This document shows, in pieces, positions 37,998 to 49,975 of a stretch of DNA of 64,000 nucleotides. Source of the stretch: Spodoptera frugiperda (lineage: Eukaryota; Arthropoda; Insecta; Lepidoptera; Noctuidae); NCBI RefSeq assembly GCF_023101765.2, contig NC_064234.1, forward strand, positions 1,612,001 through 1,676,000. The letters are read 5' to 3'. Within the stretch, counting starts at the first letter, position 1, and each line of letters starts with the position of its first letter. The notes beneath the pieces are model-generated. The model was not told the origin of the DNA and searched no databases. It saw only the letters and a list, made by a program, of their open reading frames with translations. The position numbers were made by a program, and so were the translations under genes.

Positions 37998-40566
37998 CGA
38001 CGCTCCAATAACATTAATAACGTACTAGATATTATCCTACTTAAGATGTGGCTGCAAAACCCGAGAGGTTAGTTCCATACAGTCATAATTTTCTACTTAT
38101 ATTTTTTACTGCAGAGGGCGCTTCTCTAGATTTAGGACTGCTAATTGACAATAATAAACATGCGGGTTGATGACAAGCGGAAAAATATCGTAAAAAATTT
38201 GCCTTTGGTGTGTCATCCTAATTAGTATACCACTTTATTTTTATAGAAACAAATCATTTAGGCATGGCTAAAATCACGTGATAGGGAAAACTGCGTTGGA
38301 CAGTAGGAAAGCGATTCGTCATAATGAGAACAAAGTCCAATCCAATTATGTACTTGGATCTTTGAAATGCTGTTTTCCCTAATTCTAAACACAAGTAAAG
38401 TTTCAGTAAAACTTGGTTTCATAGCCACAATGTTCTAATAAACAAGTTTCGATCCTCCAACCTTTTCTTATAACCGTTTATTGGTCAATTTTCGCAATAA
38501 TAATGCACTAAAACTACAATAAAAGTATTTTATTAATCATTAATTCCTATTCTAATGGCCCACCGTTCACATTATTATGTTATCTTTGCACAATATTATG
38601 TAGGCTTGTCTGCCGTATATGGATCTGGTTAGGACACCACCTCTATAAAATATTCATAGTTATGGTCTTCTAACATGTTTAGTTTTAAAAGAAAATAGTA
38701 TTGTGTGCAAAATACTTGTATATTGTTTATTTTTATAATTTTAAACATTCTCTCGATATTTCTTCCTGTCTTGGTATCGGTGATTTAAGAAAAATATGAC
38801 TCTATAAAGAAAGTTTTCGTGAGTTTGATACAGTGCCCCAAAGATATAACTATTCCTGGTCCATTTCGTATCGTATCAAAGCATTATGATGAATGAATAC
38901 CCAAAAGCCTTGTCACATGTTCTTAACAATGAAACTACATTTGAACCCCTTGCGTGATATCTCACAGCTATCAGCATTGCGAGAGCGGTGTCGTGGTGTC
39001 TCGATAACAGCGAGGTACTCAAGTCATTGTTAGTGAGCCCCATCAATCTAACGTTGCGCAAACTCGATGGCATCGGTGTGAGGCAACTGCTCCCAAACTG
39101 TCGGTAATACCACGGCACACGCCCAGATAAAACCTCAACACTTAGCAAAAAGATAATAACACTGCAATCCACTTTACTATTCTTCTGATTGGGGCTCTTT
39201 CTTAAGTGTTCAGACATCATTGTACCTTTCGCAGGAAGGTCGATATTTAGGCTAGCTATTTCAGATTGCATCACCTTATTTTAGATGGAGTTTTAAAGTA
39301 GCTAGAATGCTTTGAATAGATGTTGTTATAGCAGGAGTACGTTTTATTTTACGAACTCTAATACGTTTTTATTAAGCATCCCTCATCAGAATTGGGTCAT
39401 TAACCCACAAATCCTTGTTACAGTTAACAATAGAAAATTCGATCTATAAAACTAATTAGCTCCCCAACTAGGGGTGTAATTCATTTCGATTGACGTACAC
39501 ATTTCTAATTTAAAATTTGATTGCATCTCGTCGGAGCACCCCTTGTGTTCGCTTTGTCTGGTCGAGTGCGAGTCACGCTGACTAGTGTGTTGACCCCTGC
39601 TACTGCTGGCCGATTGCCTGTACCAGCACAAGGGAGCAGTAAAGCTTTCTATAAATCTAATCGAGGCCCGGCGACAACAGTTGTAAAATTTTACGACTTC
39701 CGTCGACTCGTCGGCCGCGCGCCTCTGCGGCCGTTTGCTTGTCTTACACACGCGAACGTCTGTCTGCGACACAACATTCAATGTCACTGCATTATCATCT
39801 CATTGGCTGTCTATGCATTTTGCACTGTTTATAGTAATTAACAAGGCGCAAGGTCGTCGCGTTTTGTCATTCTCCATATTTATGCGACAGCTATCCTCCT
39901 TGGGACACAGTTAGACGTCCGCGGCCACTAATCACAACCAAATCGGGCTCGTGACCGTCCGCTCGGCCGCCGCACCGTTTCGTCCATCCACGTCTGACCG
40001 TAACCGCTTCTAGATCGGACCTTTTTAGTCCAGCAGCTAGACGCCGGCGCTGCGAGGGCACCTGTCCACCGAGCCATATTTATAAAGCAAACATACCAGC
40101 GCGCGAATCTAAAACTTTATGACATTCGTGGCAGCTGAGTCATGATTCAATGGACTCGGAGTCGCGCTCCGATGTACGATTTAACGCATTATTATCTATA
40201 AGATGTGATTAAGAAATACGATTCGAGATGATGGATGACGCTGGAGGCGTCCTGTTACGCTGAGCGCGGTCGATGGAGCGTGTCGATAGCCATCGGCGCG
40301 GAGGTATCGGGCGCACATCGCGCTGACGGCGCATCGATCGTCGGCGCAGGCGTCGGTTGTGCAACGCTTATGAATAATTACACTGTGTGACAAAAATGAC
40401 CTCAATGAAAGTTAAATTAATTTGAATGGGATATTTTGTATCTACAATTAGCCTGTTAATAATCTGCATTTATTCAGTTTTCTTGCAACTGCAATACACT
40501 TTTTTTAAGTAAATATGGTTGAAAATTTAATTTAATCAAGAAAAACAATCAACATTTGACTGTTAT

Positions 40567-40860
40567 TCAGGATTTTCGGGAATATTTAGCGTCAGGTACA
40601 TCTCTTTTGAGTGTCCAACAGTAATCAGCCAACATGTTCGGACTCCACTTGCCTTGGTACCGTTTTTCCATGTTGGATATATCCTGATGGAATCGCTCGC
40701 CGTGTTCATCACTAACGGCTCCCAAATTTTGAGGAAAAAATCCAAATGAGAGTGTAAGAAGTGTATCTTGAGCGACATATTGCATCCCATATTCTTGTAA
40801 GCTGATAAGAGGTTGAAGGAATCAGAATTCTCGTCATCCGTGTTTCCTGGAGGCTGACGA
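40567..40860 (-). pseudogene. C-terminal fragment of a multicopy arthropod protein of unknown function, frameshifted
   Basis: Two overlapping minus-strand frames together encode a peptide of about 95 residues. The first frame gives AYKNMGCNMSLKIHFLHSHL. The second, after a one-base frame change in a run of six A (40735-40740, plus strand), gives NLGAVSDEHGERFHQDI, MEKRYQGKW and MLADYCWTLKRD, with a stop at 40567-40569. I recognise this as the end of a large, intronless, multicopy arthropod family often found in mobile-element-like contexts, but cannot name its class. Only the terminal part is present, and I see no terminal repeats around it. Confidence 0.55.
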
Positions 40861-43800
40861 ACAGGCAGATCATCACTGTGTGAGATAGATCTTTGAGCAG
40901 ATTGTAAATTCGGATAGTTCACCGTGTGCTAGATTTGTGATTAATACCTTTGATAGAAGTTTGGCAGAAATAACAATCTGATACATGGTCTTTCTGTTCA
41001 GACCATATCATTGGAACTGCAAACGGTCGATCCTTTAGCCCATGATGTTAATAAACTAATACATTGTGCACAACAAACACTAGGAGTCCAGGTTTTGTCC
41101 AAATTTCGCACCGGAAAGCCAAAACAATTAAAATAACAATAACTAATGGTGTCAAATTACGACGTTGACTTTTAATAGTAATGACCGCGTAACTAAAGAT
41201 CAGGATGGCGCATCTTATTACGATGTACAGAAAAACAATTAAAAAAAGAAACCGTTTTAATTTCAATAATTCAATATTAATTTATCGGGTACATACGTCG
41301 GTAAGCAAAATTCGCGTAATCAATTTAGTTTATATTTAACGGAAACTGAGGGTGATCGCAACGCGGGTAGGTAGTAGTATTTAAAAAACCGACTCTATTT
41401 TGTTTAACAAAAATACTGTTTACCAGTGTTACCGGACGGTGTACTGGCGTACGCGCACTCGATTCACTGCCAAGGACGCCTTTTCGCTTTTAGTCGGTCA
41501 TCGATCGGAGCGTGTTGCGCAACGCGACGGGGTTTCGCTGTCAGGCCCGTTGCGCCTGTTGCGCCACGCACCGTGAGAAGTGCACGCGACTAATGACGCG
41601 TTGCTCAAGCGGCGCAACCCGCCCACAAATCGCTTTATTATGCAGAAAGTGAGTCGGAACAAATGGACGCGCCGCACTGCACCCGGCCTGCATTTATTAT
41701 TACGGGACCCCGGCGGAAAGTGAACGCCGACTATGATGAACGGATCCATATCAACGTGATTGTGATTTATAACGACGCACCACCACTCTCGGCGACGGTT
41801 TATATGAAAAAATTACCGTTTTATCGGTGCACTACCCGCGGCTCGCATATTCATGAAGTTGACAGCTCCTCATAAATACGTGTTGCAGACCAGCTTTATC
41901 AATTTGATGGAGAGCCATAAGTAACTAAATTGCTATGATCTGAAGCTCGGGTTGCGCTGTAACTGATTATGATATTTTTAATAAGATGTTGTTCGTTGCA
42001 TAAAACGCTCGGTGTTGCTCGAAACTCATAATCTCGTGATCTGAAACGTTATCTCTCACAGTCGTTGTTCGATTCATCATAGTTATCTTGTAGGTGGGGC
42101 AGTAAACGCCAGTGGTAATGTAGTTCATTCTGATTACACTATCGTCTGCATCGATCTTCCAATTCACTCCCATTTACTTTATTCGGTGACGGTATCGAAT
42201 TTTCAAGTGGAATGAACTTCATACCAATCTTTGTACAGGCGGGAGGTTACTCAGAAGTCAGACAAGACTCATAAACAAGGTTTTAATGCAATGTTACAAC
42301 CAACTTTGCAAGTGTTTTCTGTCATTCTGTTATCATGTATCAAATTAGAGTTTCCTAAAAAACAAGCCCTGCATCCGTTTGAACGGGTTGCGTTTTTGCA
42401 ACTCTGGCGCAGCTGTCGTTGGGCAGGTGCGGCCATTTTCGCCGAAATTCGTCGGCGTTCGATGCCTGTACACAGACTTCTCGTCTGAAGCCGCAATCAC
42501 TGGATGCCGACTTTAAATGGGCAAAAACATTGCATGATATTTATTTCGAGTATCCTCTGAGTAAGTACTTTGGTATGATGAGCCGAGTCTGGTTGGAATT
42601 ACCAAGTGACGTCAAATGATTGTTTGGTCAGACTTCGTGAAATATTTATTCTTCGGATTTAAGTTAAATTTTACGTAATTGTCAACAAATTAACCGCGAA
42701 AAGGAATAATAAAATTAGTAATGTTTCGTTGAATAATATTTTAAACTACTTCAATTTACAAAAAGTAATAAATACAACGTTCACTTTTTACATTCTATGA
42801 AAGATCACAATATATCTGCCTACATACGCGATTGCGCTGCGCAACAGTTGTGCGGAATGCGCACGCGCATCTTAGGTCAACGCGCGACTTGACACAGTGA
42901 CACGGTGTCAACAGTGTTTTCTCATGTTTTACATGATAGGCACTCTTGCGCAGCTAACTTATAAAGTGTCTATTACATTAATACGTTTTTGCAAGGTGGG
43001 CGGATTAGCGATATTTCATCCAAACCTATCCATCTTTATTTCATAGTTAGCTAATGTATAATTATTGTCATATTGACAAATAATAATATATCAAATGCGA
43101 AAGATTGACCTTACATAAATCATATATAAAATAAATCCATTAAGAAAATATCTAATCAATTTTCTACGCCGTGATATGACCCAAGAACAACCCTCTATTA
43201 AAACGAACCATTTCCATAACATTTCCTTCCTAAATCTTAAATTTGATCCATTCAATTAATTTTACACACGCTACGCAAAGACCGCGTCATCCCCCATTCA
43301 TGGTCGAGTTGTTGTATCTGGGTTACGCTAGGGGGCGGGACTATCGATCCTTGCTGGCACGCCCTTGATTCTGTTTCGATGTGCTGGTGAGGTAACTATT
43401 ACGTATTTTGGAGTAATTGTTGCTTGATATTAATAAAGTATTATTTGTTTTGTGAATTGTTGTATTTGAAGCTATTTCTGAGTCTGTGTTACTCGTATTT
43501 AAGGAGTCTTTGGTGTAAAACCTTGTTGCGTGTCCTGAATGGGAATAATTTTGAGGAGTTGAAAGTATATGTATGCTCATAATTTCAGGCTAAGCTAAGG
43601 CGTGTTAAAATTGCAATCGCAATGCGTGTATTAGCATTTCAACTTGATATACTTTAAGATATCACAGACAGACAGACAGTTCATAAGTTCATTCCAAATA
43701 CTTTAAAACACCCCTTTATTTATTTTTAAACCAACGAAAGGCAAACGACCCGAAATAGAAGTGCAAACCCAACAAAATCTATAAATAGGTGTCTCGCCGC

Positions 43801-46009
43801 CACCCCGCCCGGGCAGCCGTGACCCGGGGCGAGGTCACTCGGGCACGGGGTGGCGATACGCCCTCTACCCGCCCCAGGTTGTCCTCCAATGCCCTCCGAT
43901 GCCCTCTGTTGCCCTCACTACGTCCTCCACGTGCCGACATTGGCCTCAATACCCAATTGTTTTACGTTTTACGTAATCCGCTCCGGTTTTTAGTACAGTT
44001 ACGGTATTAAATTCATGTTACAATGAATTCTCTGTTTTTATTAATTAACTAGTAGAATATAGTCGGTTACCCACGTAACGACATTGAGCTAGATACGTGG
44101 GAACATTTCTTTATTCAGATTTTTTTGTATTGTTTCGTGTGTTTATATGAGACATGTCATTCAATATTCGTGTGTCGTGTTCCTTACTCGGTGACTGTGA
44201 CCAATTGTTTGCTTCTCCAGAAATATGGCGGAATAACTTCTGAATTGAATCAAGTGGGATTCATCTCGTGCGTCAGAGTTCTTAGAATTTTAACGCGCTT
44301 TTGATTCACCGATGTTTCCGTTTTGTAAATTGTGCTTGGGTTTTTGGTATCGTATAAAAGGATTAAATCAAAGACGGTGTTATGATAGTAAAAGTATGTA
44401 AGCTTTTGGCAAAAAAAATCGTGCTTATATACCCCTAGTTCGTGAATAACCCGTTAACTATTCACTTTATGCAAATATCTACTCCCAAGGCATAATTATT
44501 ACAATGCGTTCACATTGCAACCACATCCCAAGTTTGGAATACCGCGAAATATTTCACACAGTGGATCCGGCTGTAAATCTTGAATCATGCCTACTTACAT
44601 GCGTATATTCCGGAGAACTGTGTTGGCGGTGACCGCGACAGGTAATTCAGAATATCCACTAAAAATATGGTTTGTTAGTGTTTAATAAACTTTTTGATTG
44701 TATTTGGTTTGGTTGTATTTTTTATCCAAGATTTTCCTTTGAAACGTCAAATTGAATTGTCCGTGTCTGTCTGTCATCTAATTATCCAAGATTTTCCTTT
44801 ATTCAAGATGGTGTCATCTAATCGACGCCACTATTAATGTAAATATTATCTAATATTGTCTGAGAGAGATAATTTCCTTTATATAAATCGGTTACGTTGT
44901 GAAACGGTACTTCTGTCTCCACTACGTTGTACTGGCGGCGCCGGCGCCCGCACCACGCAGCTACTTAATTGCAAACTGCGTGCGCGCAATCAAACCTCAG
45001 ATTTATGCGATACTTAGAATTACCCGCAAACCTAAACACTTGGCTTTCTCACTCAATGTTAGTATAAGAAAATTACTTAATATGTGCCCGTAACGTAAAT
45101 AAACCTTTGTTCCGTGGCGTAACAGCGTCGTTTACGGCCCTAATGAGACCTATTCTAGAGAATTTACTACTTACTCCAGCAACTAGTTTTGGGAAATGGT
45201 TCGTTATGCGCGAAAGAGAAAGTCTAAATAACGACCTATGCTAATTATGCTATGCTAATGTACGTAGGAACACAATGTTATGAGTTCCTGATCTAGATCG
45301 GGAACCGACCCGTACTTTATGCTCCGTCGGTGTTACTTATACACATTTTGTTGCCTCCCCGCACCAATATATTTGAGCTGTCCCATAAAAATAGTTCGGA
45401 ACCAATTTCCATAAATCGTTGATGTACGACGTCTCCATAGATCACCTGTAAGGATCCCCTCGCGGAGTGCGCGCGCGCCGTTCCTCTCGGCTGGTAATTA
45501 TTCCGACTAATGCCGCCTAATGGCTGCGCCTGATGTGTTTACGAGCAACACTTTGTCTTAAACGGCGACAGTGTAATGAAATCAACCGATTACAATGACG
45601 GTAATATCACATTTGCCTTCAAACCTGATTTAAGGGTAACCAGTCAATTTTGTAGGCTGCGAGGCTTTCTATTTCGATAAATTTGTTCGCTGGCACTGGA
45701 TTTTATGTCGTCCGTTTTGCTATCGCAATGGGAACTAATTTCAGATTTGCACATTACATAAATTTGTGTAAGCCCTTCCTACTGGCCTGAATATCCAACA
45801 TCCACGAGACCGAACCAATCGTGGGTTGTCTCCTTAATTAAATACTTACGTCAATATTTACACTTTACACGACAGTTCATTTTACGCAGGTATTTCTTGT
45901 CCTGTGTTATGGCATTTATCGAATAAGGAGATAATCTTGTGTGATTACGGAAGAGTTAATAACTTTTTGGACTTCTTTACTAACGTTATTTTTGTTTCTG
46001 TTCTTCCAG
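40861..46009. other. Non-coding DNA upstream of the first visible Drak exon
   Basis: This DNA ends in the pyrimidine tract and AG (46008-46009) that define the Drak acceptor, so at least its right part is intron. GC-rich patches lie at about 41430-41860, 42370-42500, 43795-43945 and 44930-44960; an NRF1-like site is at 42858-42869. A tetranucleotide CAGA run sits near 43665, and an imperfect duplication containing TATCCAAGATTTTCCTTT occurs at about 44725 and 44783. I looked for a preceding exon ending in a Gly-Arg codon pair before a donor site and found none. Confidence 0.45.
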
Positions 46010-48474
46010 GGGCAAGTTCGCGTCAGTTCGCAAGATTCGCCACTTAGTATCTGGAGAAGAGTACGCGGCAAAGATCATTCGCAAGCGGAGACGCGCGGCA
46101 GACACGACGCGCGAGATCCTGCACGAGGTGGCCGTGCTCGACCTCTGCGCGGAGTGCACGCGCGTCGTCAGTCTACACGAGGTGAGAATACCTTACATAC
46201 TCTCGTCTTAAAACAAAAACAAAGTTGAATCAGACAGTTTTTCAAAGATGAATGAAGAAGAACTATTAATAGAGAGCAGCCCTAAGATGGTATAGAGCCT
46301 CCACTTTTAAATTTCATTGTCTTGGAGGCATTATTTTATAAGAAGGTAGTGTACATAAACAGAATACCTACCCAAAAAATGGTATCGCAAACACATTAAG
46401 AATTATATCACATCTGACTGTTCACATCTCATTTCCAGGTATACGAAACCCGTTCGGAAGTGGCGATTGTATTAGAATTATGTGCTGGCGGGGAACTGCA
46501 GCGTCTCCTCGACGAAGAAGACCGTCTGTCCGAGGGAGCGGCGCGAAGGGCCCTGCGCCACGTCCTGGAGGGGCTGGCACACCTACACGCGCGCCGCGTC
46601 GCACACCTCGACCTCAAGCCACAGAACCTACTACTCACAGCCGGCGGAGAAGAACTTCTCATATGTGACTTCGGTATCAGTCGCGCTATACAGCCCGGAG
46701 CACACGTCCGGGAGATATTAGGCACAAGGGACTATGTTGGTGAGTATTCTCTATAAGTTAAGTAAGTCGTTCTCTATTCGCCAATTTTGGACTTTCTTTT
46801 AGAGGGCCGAACTGTCTGACTGGCATTACATACAAGGCTTAGTGAAAATTTTTGTTCAGTTAACTGCCATCGACATTTAATGAGTAGGGAGTAAGAATGC
46901 CCTGAAAAATATCTGTTTCTATTTGGGTCTTAAGAAATATTTTTTTGTTTCTCAAGACACATGAGAAGCATTTTTTTAAGCGTAATGAGGAACAAGTACA
47001 GTACCTAATTGGAATATATAGCACACTACTCAGAGAAAATCTATAACTTTTGTGATCTTTTATAGGAATCGAAAGTATTTTAAAAGAAATTTCATTTTTC
47101 CACAGCCCCAGAAATTCTATCGTACGAGCCCCTCTCGCTAGCCGCAGACATCTGGTCAGTTGGTGTGCTGGCGTACGTCCTCCTCAGTGGGTACTCGCCG
47201 TTCGCGGGCGAGACCAAACAGGAGACCTACCTCAACATAGCACAGTGCCAGCTCAGCTTCCCCAAGGACCTGTTCCGAGGAGTCTCGCAGAGGGCCATTC
47301 AGTTCATCAAGGAGACGCTAGTTGTTGATCCTAAGTGAGTGTTCGTTGAAGCACTTCTTCATTTGCCACTTTTCAGTTGGTTGCTTATATTTTTGGTTTT
47401 GCTGTTATAAATTATACTAATGTGATCTTTTGCACTTTTCAGGGGTCGTCTTACAGTGGAAGAGTGCCTGGAGCACCCCTGGTTGAAAGACGAGGCGAAC
47501 TTGCCGCGCGCGATCGTGGGCGTCGGGTTTGACGCCGAGCTCGCCAGCGACCCCGACGCGGACGGCGACGACGACGACAACCACGAGAACCTCAACGCCG
47601 TCAACGGAGTTAACGGCGTTAATGGCGTTAACGGAGTTAACGGGTGTAACGGCGTTAATGGCGTAAACGGGGTCAATGGTGTAAACGGTCACAACGGCGT
47701 CAACGGCTGTAATGGGACCAACGGGTCACATGATGATGAAAAAGGTGAGTTAATGTACGTTATCGTCATCGTCATCTCATATTACTCTTCCTAGCTTTCC
47801 TATAACTTGTAATTTTCCATATTTCCATATAATCATTACATTGTTTCTCATCTGTCGTACCATGGCAAACTGTAACGTTTACAAGTAAATGTATGACATG
47901 GTTTCAGAATCATCAGAGTCCCGGCCATCCTCGGCACAGGGTCGCGAGGAGTGCGAGGAGCGCGACAAGCCGCTGAAGCATGCGCACGCGCGCGACGTGT
48001 CTCCCCCCTTCCCCGACGCCCCCTCCACGCCTAAGGTGAGACGCGCACTACCTCACTGAGCCCCGCAGCCGTCGGTCAGGTTAGAACATACAGCCTGGAT
48101 GTCTACTTGTGTGCTTGTGTCGGGCTGATACTTGGTACTGCTAGGACTGCTGGTCTCGTGTACGTGTATGTGATGTGACGTGCAGCGGCCGCTTGCATGG
48201 AGTGACGCTTCGGGGGACGCTACTCGTACTCGTGAATGTATTGTTACTTTAGGTTTAGTTTAGCATATATCGTCGGCTATGTACGTGGTGACTGACTGGG
48301 TGTCTCCCGCAGGTGTCGCGCAAGTCGGCCCCGCCGCACGCGCCGTCGGTGCTGGCGCTGTGCAAGAAGTTCCAGCCGGACTACGAGAAGCCGGCCAAGC
48401 TGTCGCTGGCGGCGCACGAGTGCGGCGCCGACTGCACGTGCCGCGCCCTGCGGCCCCGCGCCGTGCTCTGCTAG
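46010..48474 (+). CDS. Drak: Drak: death-associated protein kinase-related Ser/Thr kinase, 3' six exons
   Basis: Exons are 46010-46181, 46439-46739, 47106-47334, 47443-47744, 47908-48035 and 48313-48474. All junctions are GT/AG and in phase, giving 430 codons plus TAG. The protein starts inside the glycine loop (GKFASVRKI; an upstream exon must supply ...GR). It has the ATP-binding lysine in EYAAKIIRKRRR, the DAPK-family basic insert KRRRAA, the catalytic loop HLDLKPQN (HLD for HRD, normal in DAPK/DRAK), DFGISR, GTRDYVAPEIL, DIWSVGVLAYVLLSGYSPF, and ends the kinase domain at CLEHPWLKDE. The tail has an acidic stretch, an Asn-Gly-Val repeat, a Ser/Glu-rich exon and a Cys-rich end. DRAK kinases phosphorylate targets such as myosin regulatory light chain and act in apoptosis and epithelial morphogenesis. 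DAPK1-like ankyrin or death domains are absent, fitting DRAK. Confidence 0.93.
47594..47728 (+). repeat. In-frame 9-bp minisatellite encoding Asn-Gly-Val units in Drak
   Basis: Fifteen consecutive 9-nt units encode NAV, NGV x4, NGC, NGV x4, NGH, NGV, NGC, NGT, NGS, directly after the acidic DPDADGDDDD stretch in exon 47443-47744. Third positions vary (AAC/AAT, GGA/GGC/GGG/GGT, GTT/GTC/GTA), so the array is old enough to have diverged silently while keeping Asn-Gly. Confidence 0.95.
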
Positions 48475-48600
48475 CTGTGGCTGTGCTGCGGCAAGCCGTG
48501 GCTAGCTGTGACTAGCTGTGACTAGCCGTGGCTAGCTGTGCCTAGCGGTGGCCAGCTCTGCCTAGCGGTGGCCAGCTCTGCCTAGCTGTGGCTAGCCGTG
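48471..48600 (+). repeat. Decamer tandem array beginning at the Drak stop codon
   Basis: Thirteen 10-bp units of the CTAGCTGTGG type, with variants such as CTAGCCGTGG, CTAGCGGTGG and CCAGCTCTGC. The first unit contains the TAG stop (48472-48474). Because 10 is not a multiple of 3, later units place TAG in changing frames. Confidence 0.85.
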
Positions 48601-49365
48601 GCCGGGTTGCTCTGTCTCTGTACATATAGGCTAAGTGTCGCCAGACAGTTGTATATTTGTTTAGCGAGCGCCCCGGTCGCGGGGACACAGGTTCACAGCC
48701 GACCGCGGCGCTCCCCCGACGGTACAAAATGCATAATGATGCGCCCGCGCACTCCCTGCGCTTGTATATGTGTAAGTGGTAGAGTTCGCGCTGCCGATGC
48801 AGATACTGAGTATCGAGGCATGTATACAGATGGGGCAGTGGTGTACATAGGGCGGCGCGGAGCCGCGACTTAGATAATGATGTGTCGACCACAGTTATAT
48901 TGTAGCGTCTAAGTGTTCAAATGGTTTAACAGATGATGTACGTTGTATGTTAGCCGGAGCGGTATAGATTATATTGCCGATATGTTCGAGTGTTGGGACC
49001 AAAATTTTCTAATGTAGGAGAAACGATTCCATATCGGTGTAGTTGTTGTCTTGTACAATATTCAAATTTTATCACCGTGTGTGACCGTTTACGGGATGTT
49101 GCTTGTAGGTAATTAAATTGTTTATGAATGTCATGAGCTCAAATCTTGCGACTTAATTTCTTTGTAAATGTGCTTAGATGAAGAAAGTTCATCGAGTGTA
49201 GTTAATTCATCCTTCATACTGAAAATATTTTCATATATTGTATTGTATACTATTGTTTTCATCCATTTGAATTCATTTTGTTCAACTAAACTCGAAGATC
49301 CATTACCTTTAAAAGCTGTTGTGATCAATAACTCATTTGTATAAAATAAATTATTGTGATATAAA
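48475..49365 (+). other. Drak 3' untranslated region with poly(A) signals
   Basis: After the decamer array comes non-coding sequence with a possible early ATTAAA at about 49113-49118 and a canonical AATAAA at 49345-49350 (inside ATAAAATAAATTATTG). The end is set just after that second signal and is approximate. Confidence 0.5.
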
Positions 49366-49759
49366 ATACTCGCTGTTTCTTTTATATAACAAACCCTTAT
49401 AATGCTGCCAGTACTATTAGCCAGCACATGTCAGCACTGTGCTGGAGTAGCTAATGTAGAAATGGTTGCTGAGATAATATTGCTTTCCATTTCTTTCTGC
49501 CCTGAGACAGAAATTGGAAATCGAATCTTAACCCTGAAAATTCTATGTATTGATACTCCTAAAATGGATGTCAGGCTATTCGCACGCACCCAATTTTACT
49601 GTAGGGCTAAATATATTTTTACAATCCAAATACAAAAAAATATCTCAAAAACTAGAGGTCCTAACTGGAGGAAACCTGGCTGAGTAGAGCTCTTTGATAA
49701 ACCTTAAATTTTAATCTAGTCACATTTGATTTAGGCAAACCCCTTATTTCGAGATATTT

Positions 49760-49975
49760 TTTTTTTAATGTTAAGTGGGCCGACATTTTGCCGCTATGTC
49801 GCCTGATGGTAAATGATGATGCGGCCTACGGTGGAGCACGTCTGCCCATAAGATTGGAGGAGACCTATACATTCCACTCCTAGATATATCTAGGAGTGGA
49901 ATGTGAGTAGGAACGGGGTGGTTTTTATTCAAGAGTCTGACTCTCCCTCTTGCCACGCCCAAGTACAAGTTATTT
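49760..49975 (-). repeat. Composite dispersed repeat
   Basis: Read on the minus strand, 49898-49975 matches the repeat at about 60045-60110: GGGAG.GTCAGACTCTT, then AAAAACCACCCCGTTCCTACT. The adjoining 49765-49860 carries GTGGGCCGACATTTTGCCG and GATGCGGCCTACGGTGGAGC, also a frequent moth repeat. It appears to be two repeat modules joined at the 34-bp palindrome. Confidence 0.6.
49870..49903. repeat. Perfect 34-bp palindrome
   Basis: CATTCCACTCCTAGATA (49870-49886) is followed with no spacer by its exact reverse complement (49887-49903). It sits at the junction between two repeat modules. Confidence 0.9.

Larger units (their letters stand above)
35015..40566. other. AT-rich non-coding DNA
   Basis: No gene is supported. 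It contains a possible repeat remnant (36000-36180), a small hairpin (37363-37395), NRF1-like sites at 36849-36860, 37660-37671 and 37986-37997, and a GC-richer block at about 39500-40360 whose frames on both strands resemble no protein. It could be part of a long upstream Drak intron. Confidence 0.4.

Noticed and set aside
39452..39841. Overlapping frames on both strands near 39.6 kb as a coding exon
   Set aside because: Both strands are open because of GC-rich composition; neither product shows a domain, and no splice sites give a Drak N-terminus.
47359..47692. Minus-strand frames with long Pro-Leu-Thr or Val-Asn repeats
   Set aside because: They are the antisense shadow of the Drak NGV minisatellite.
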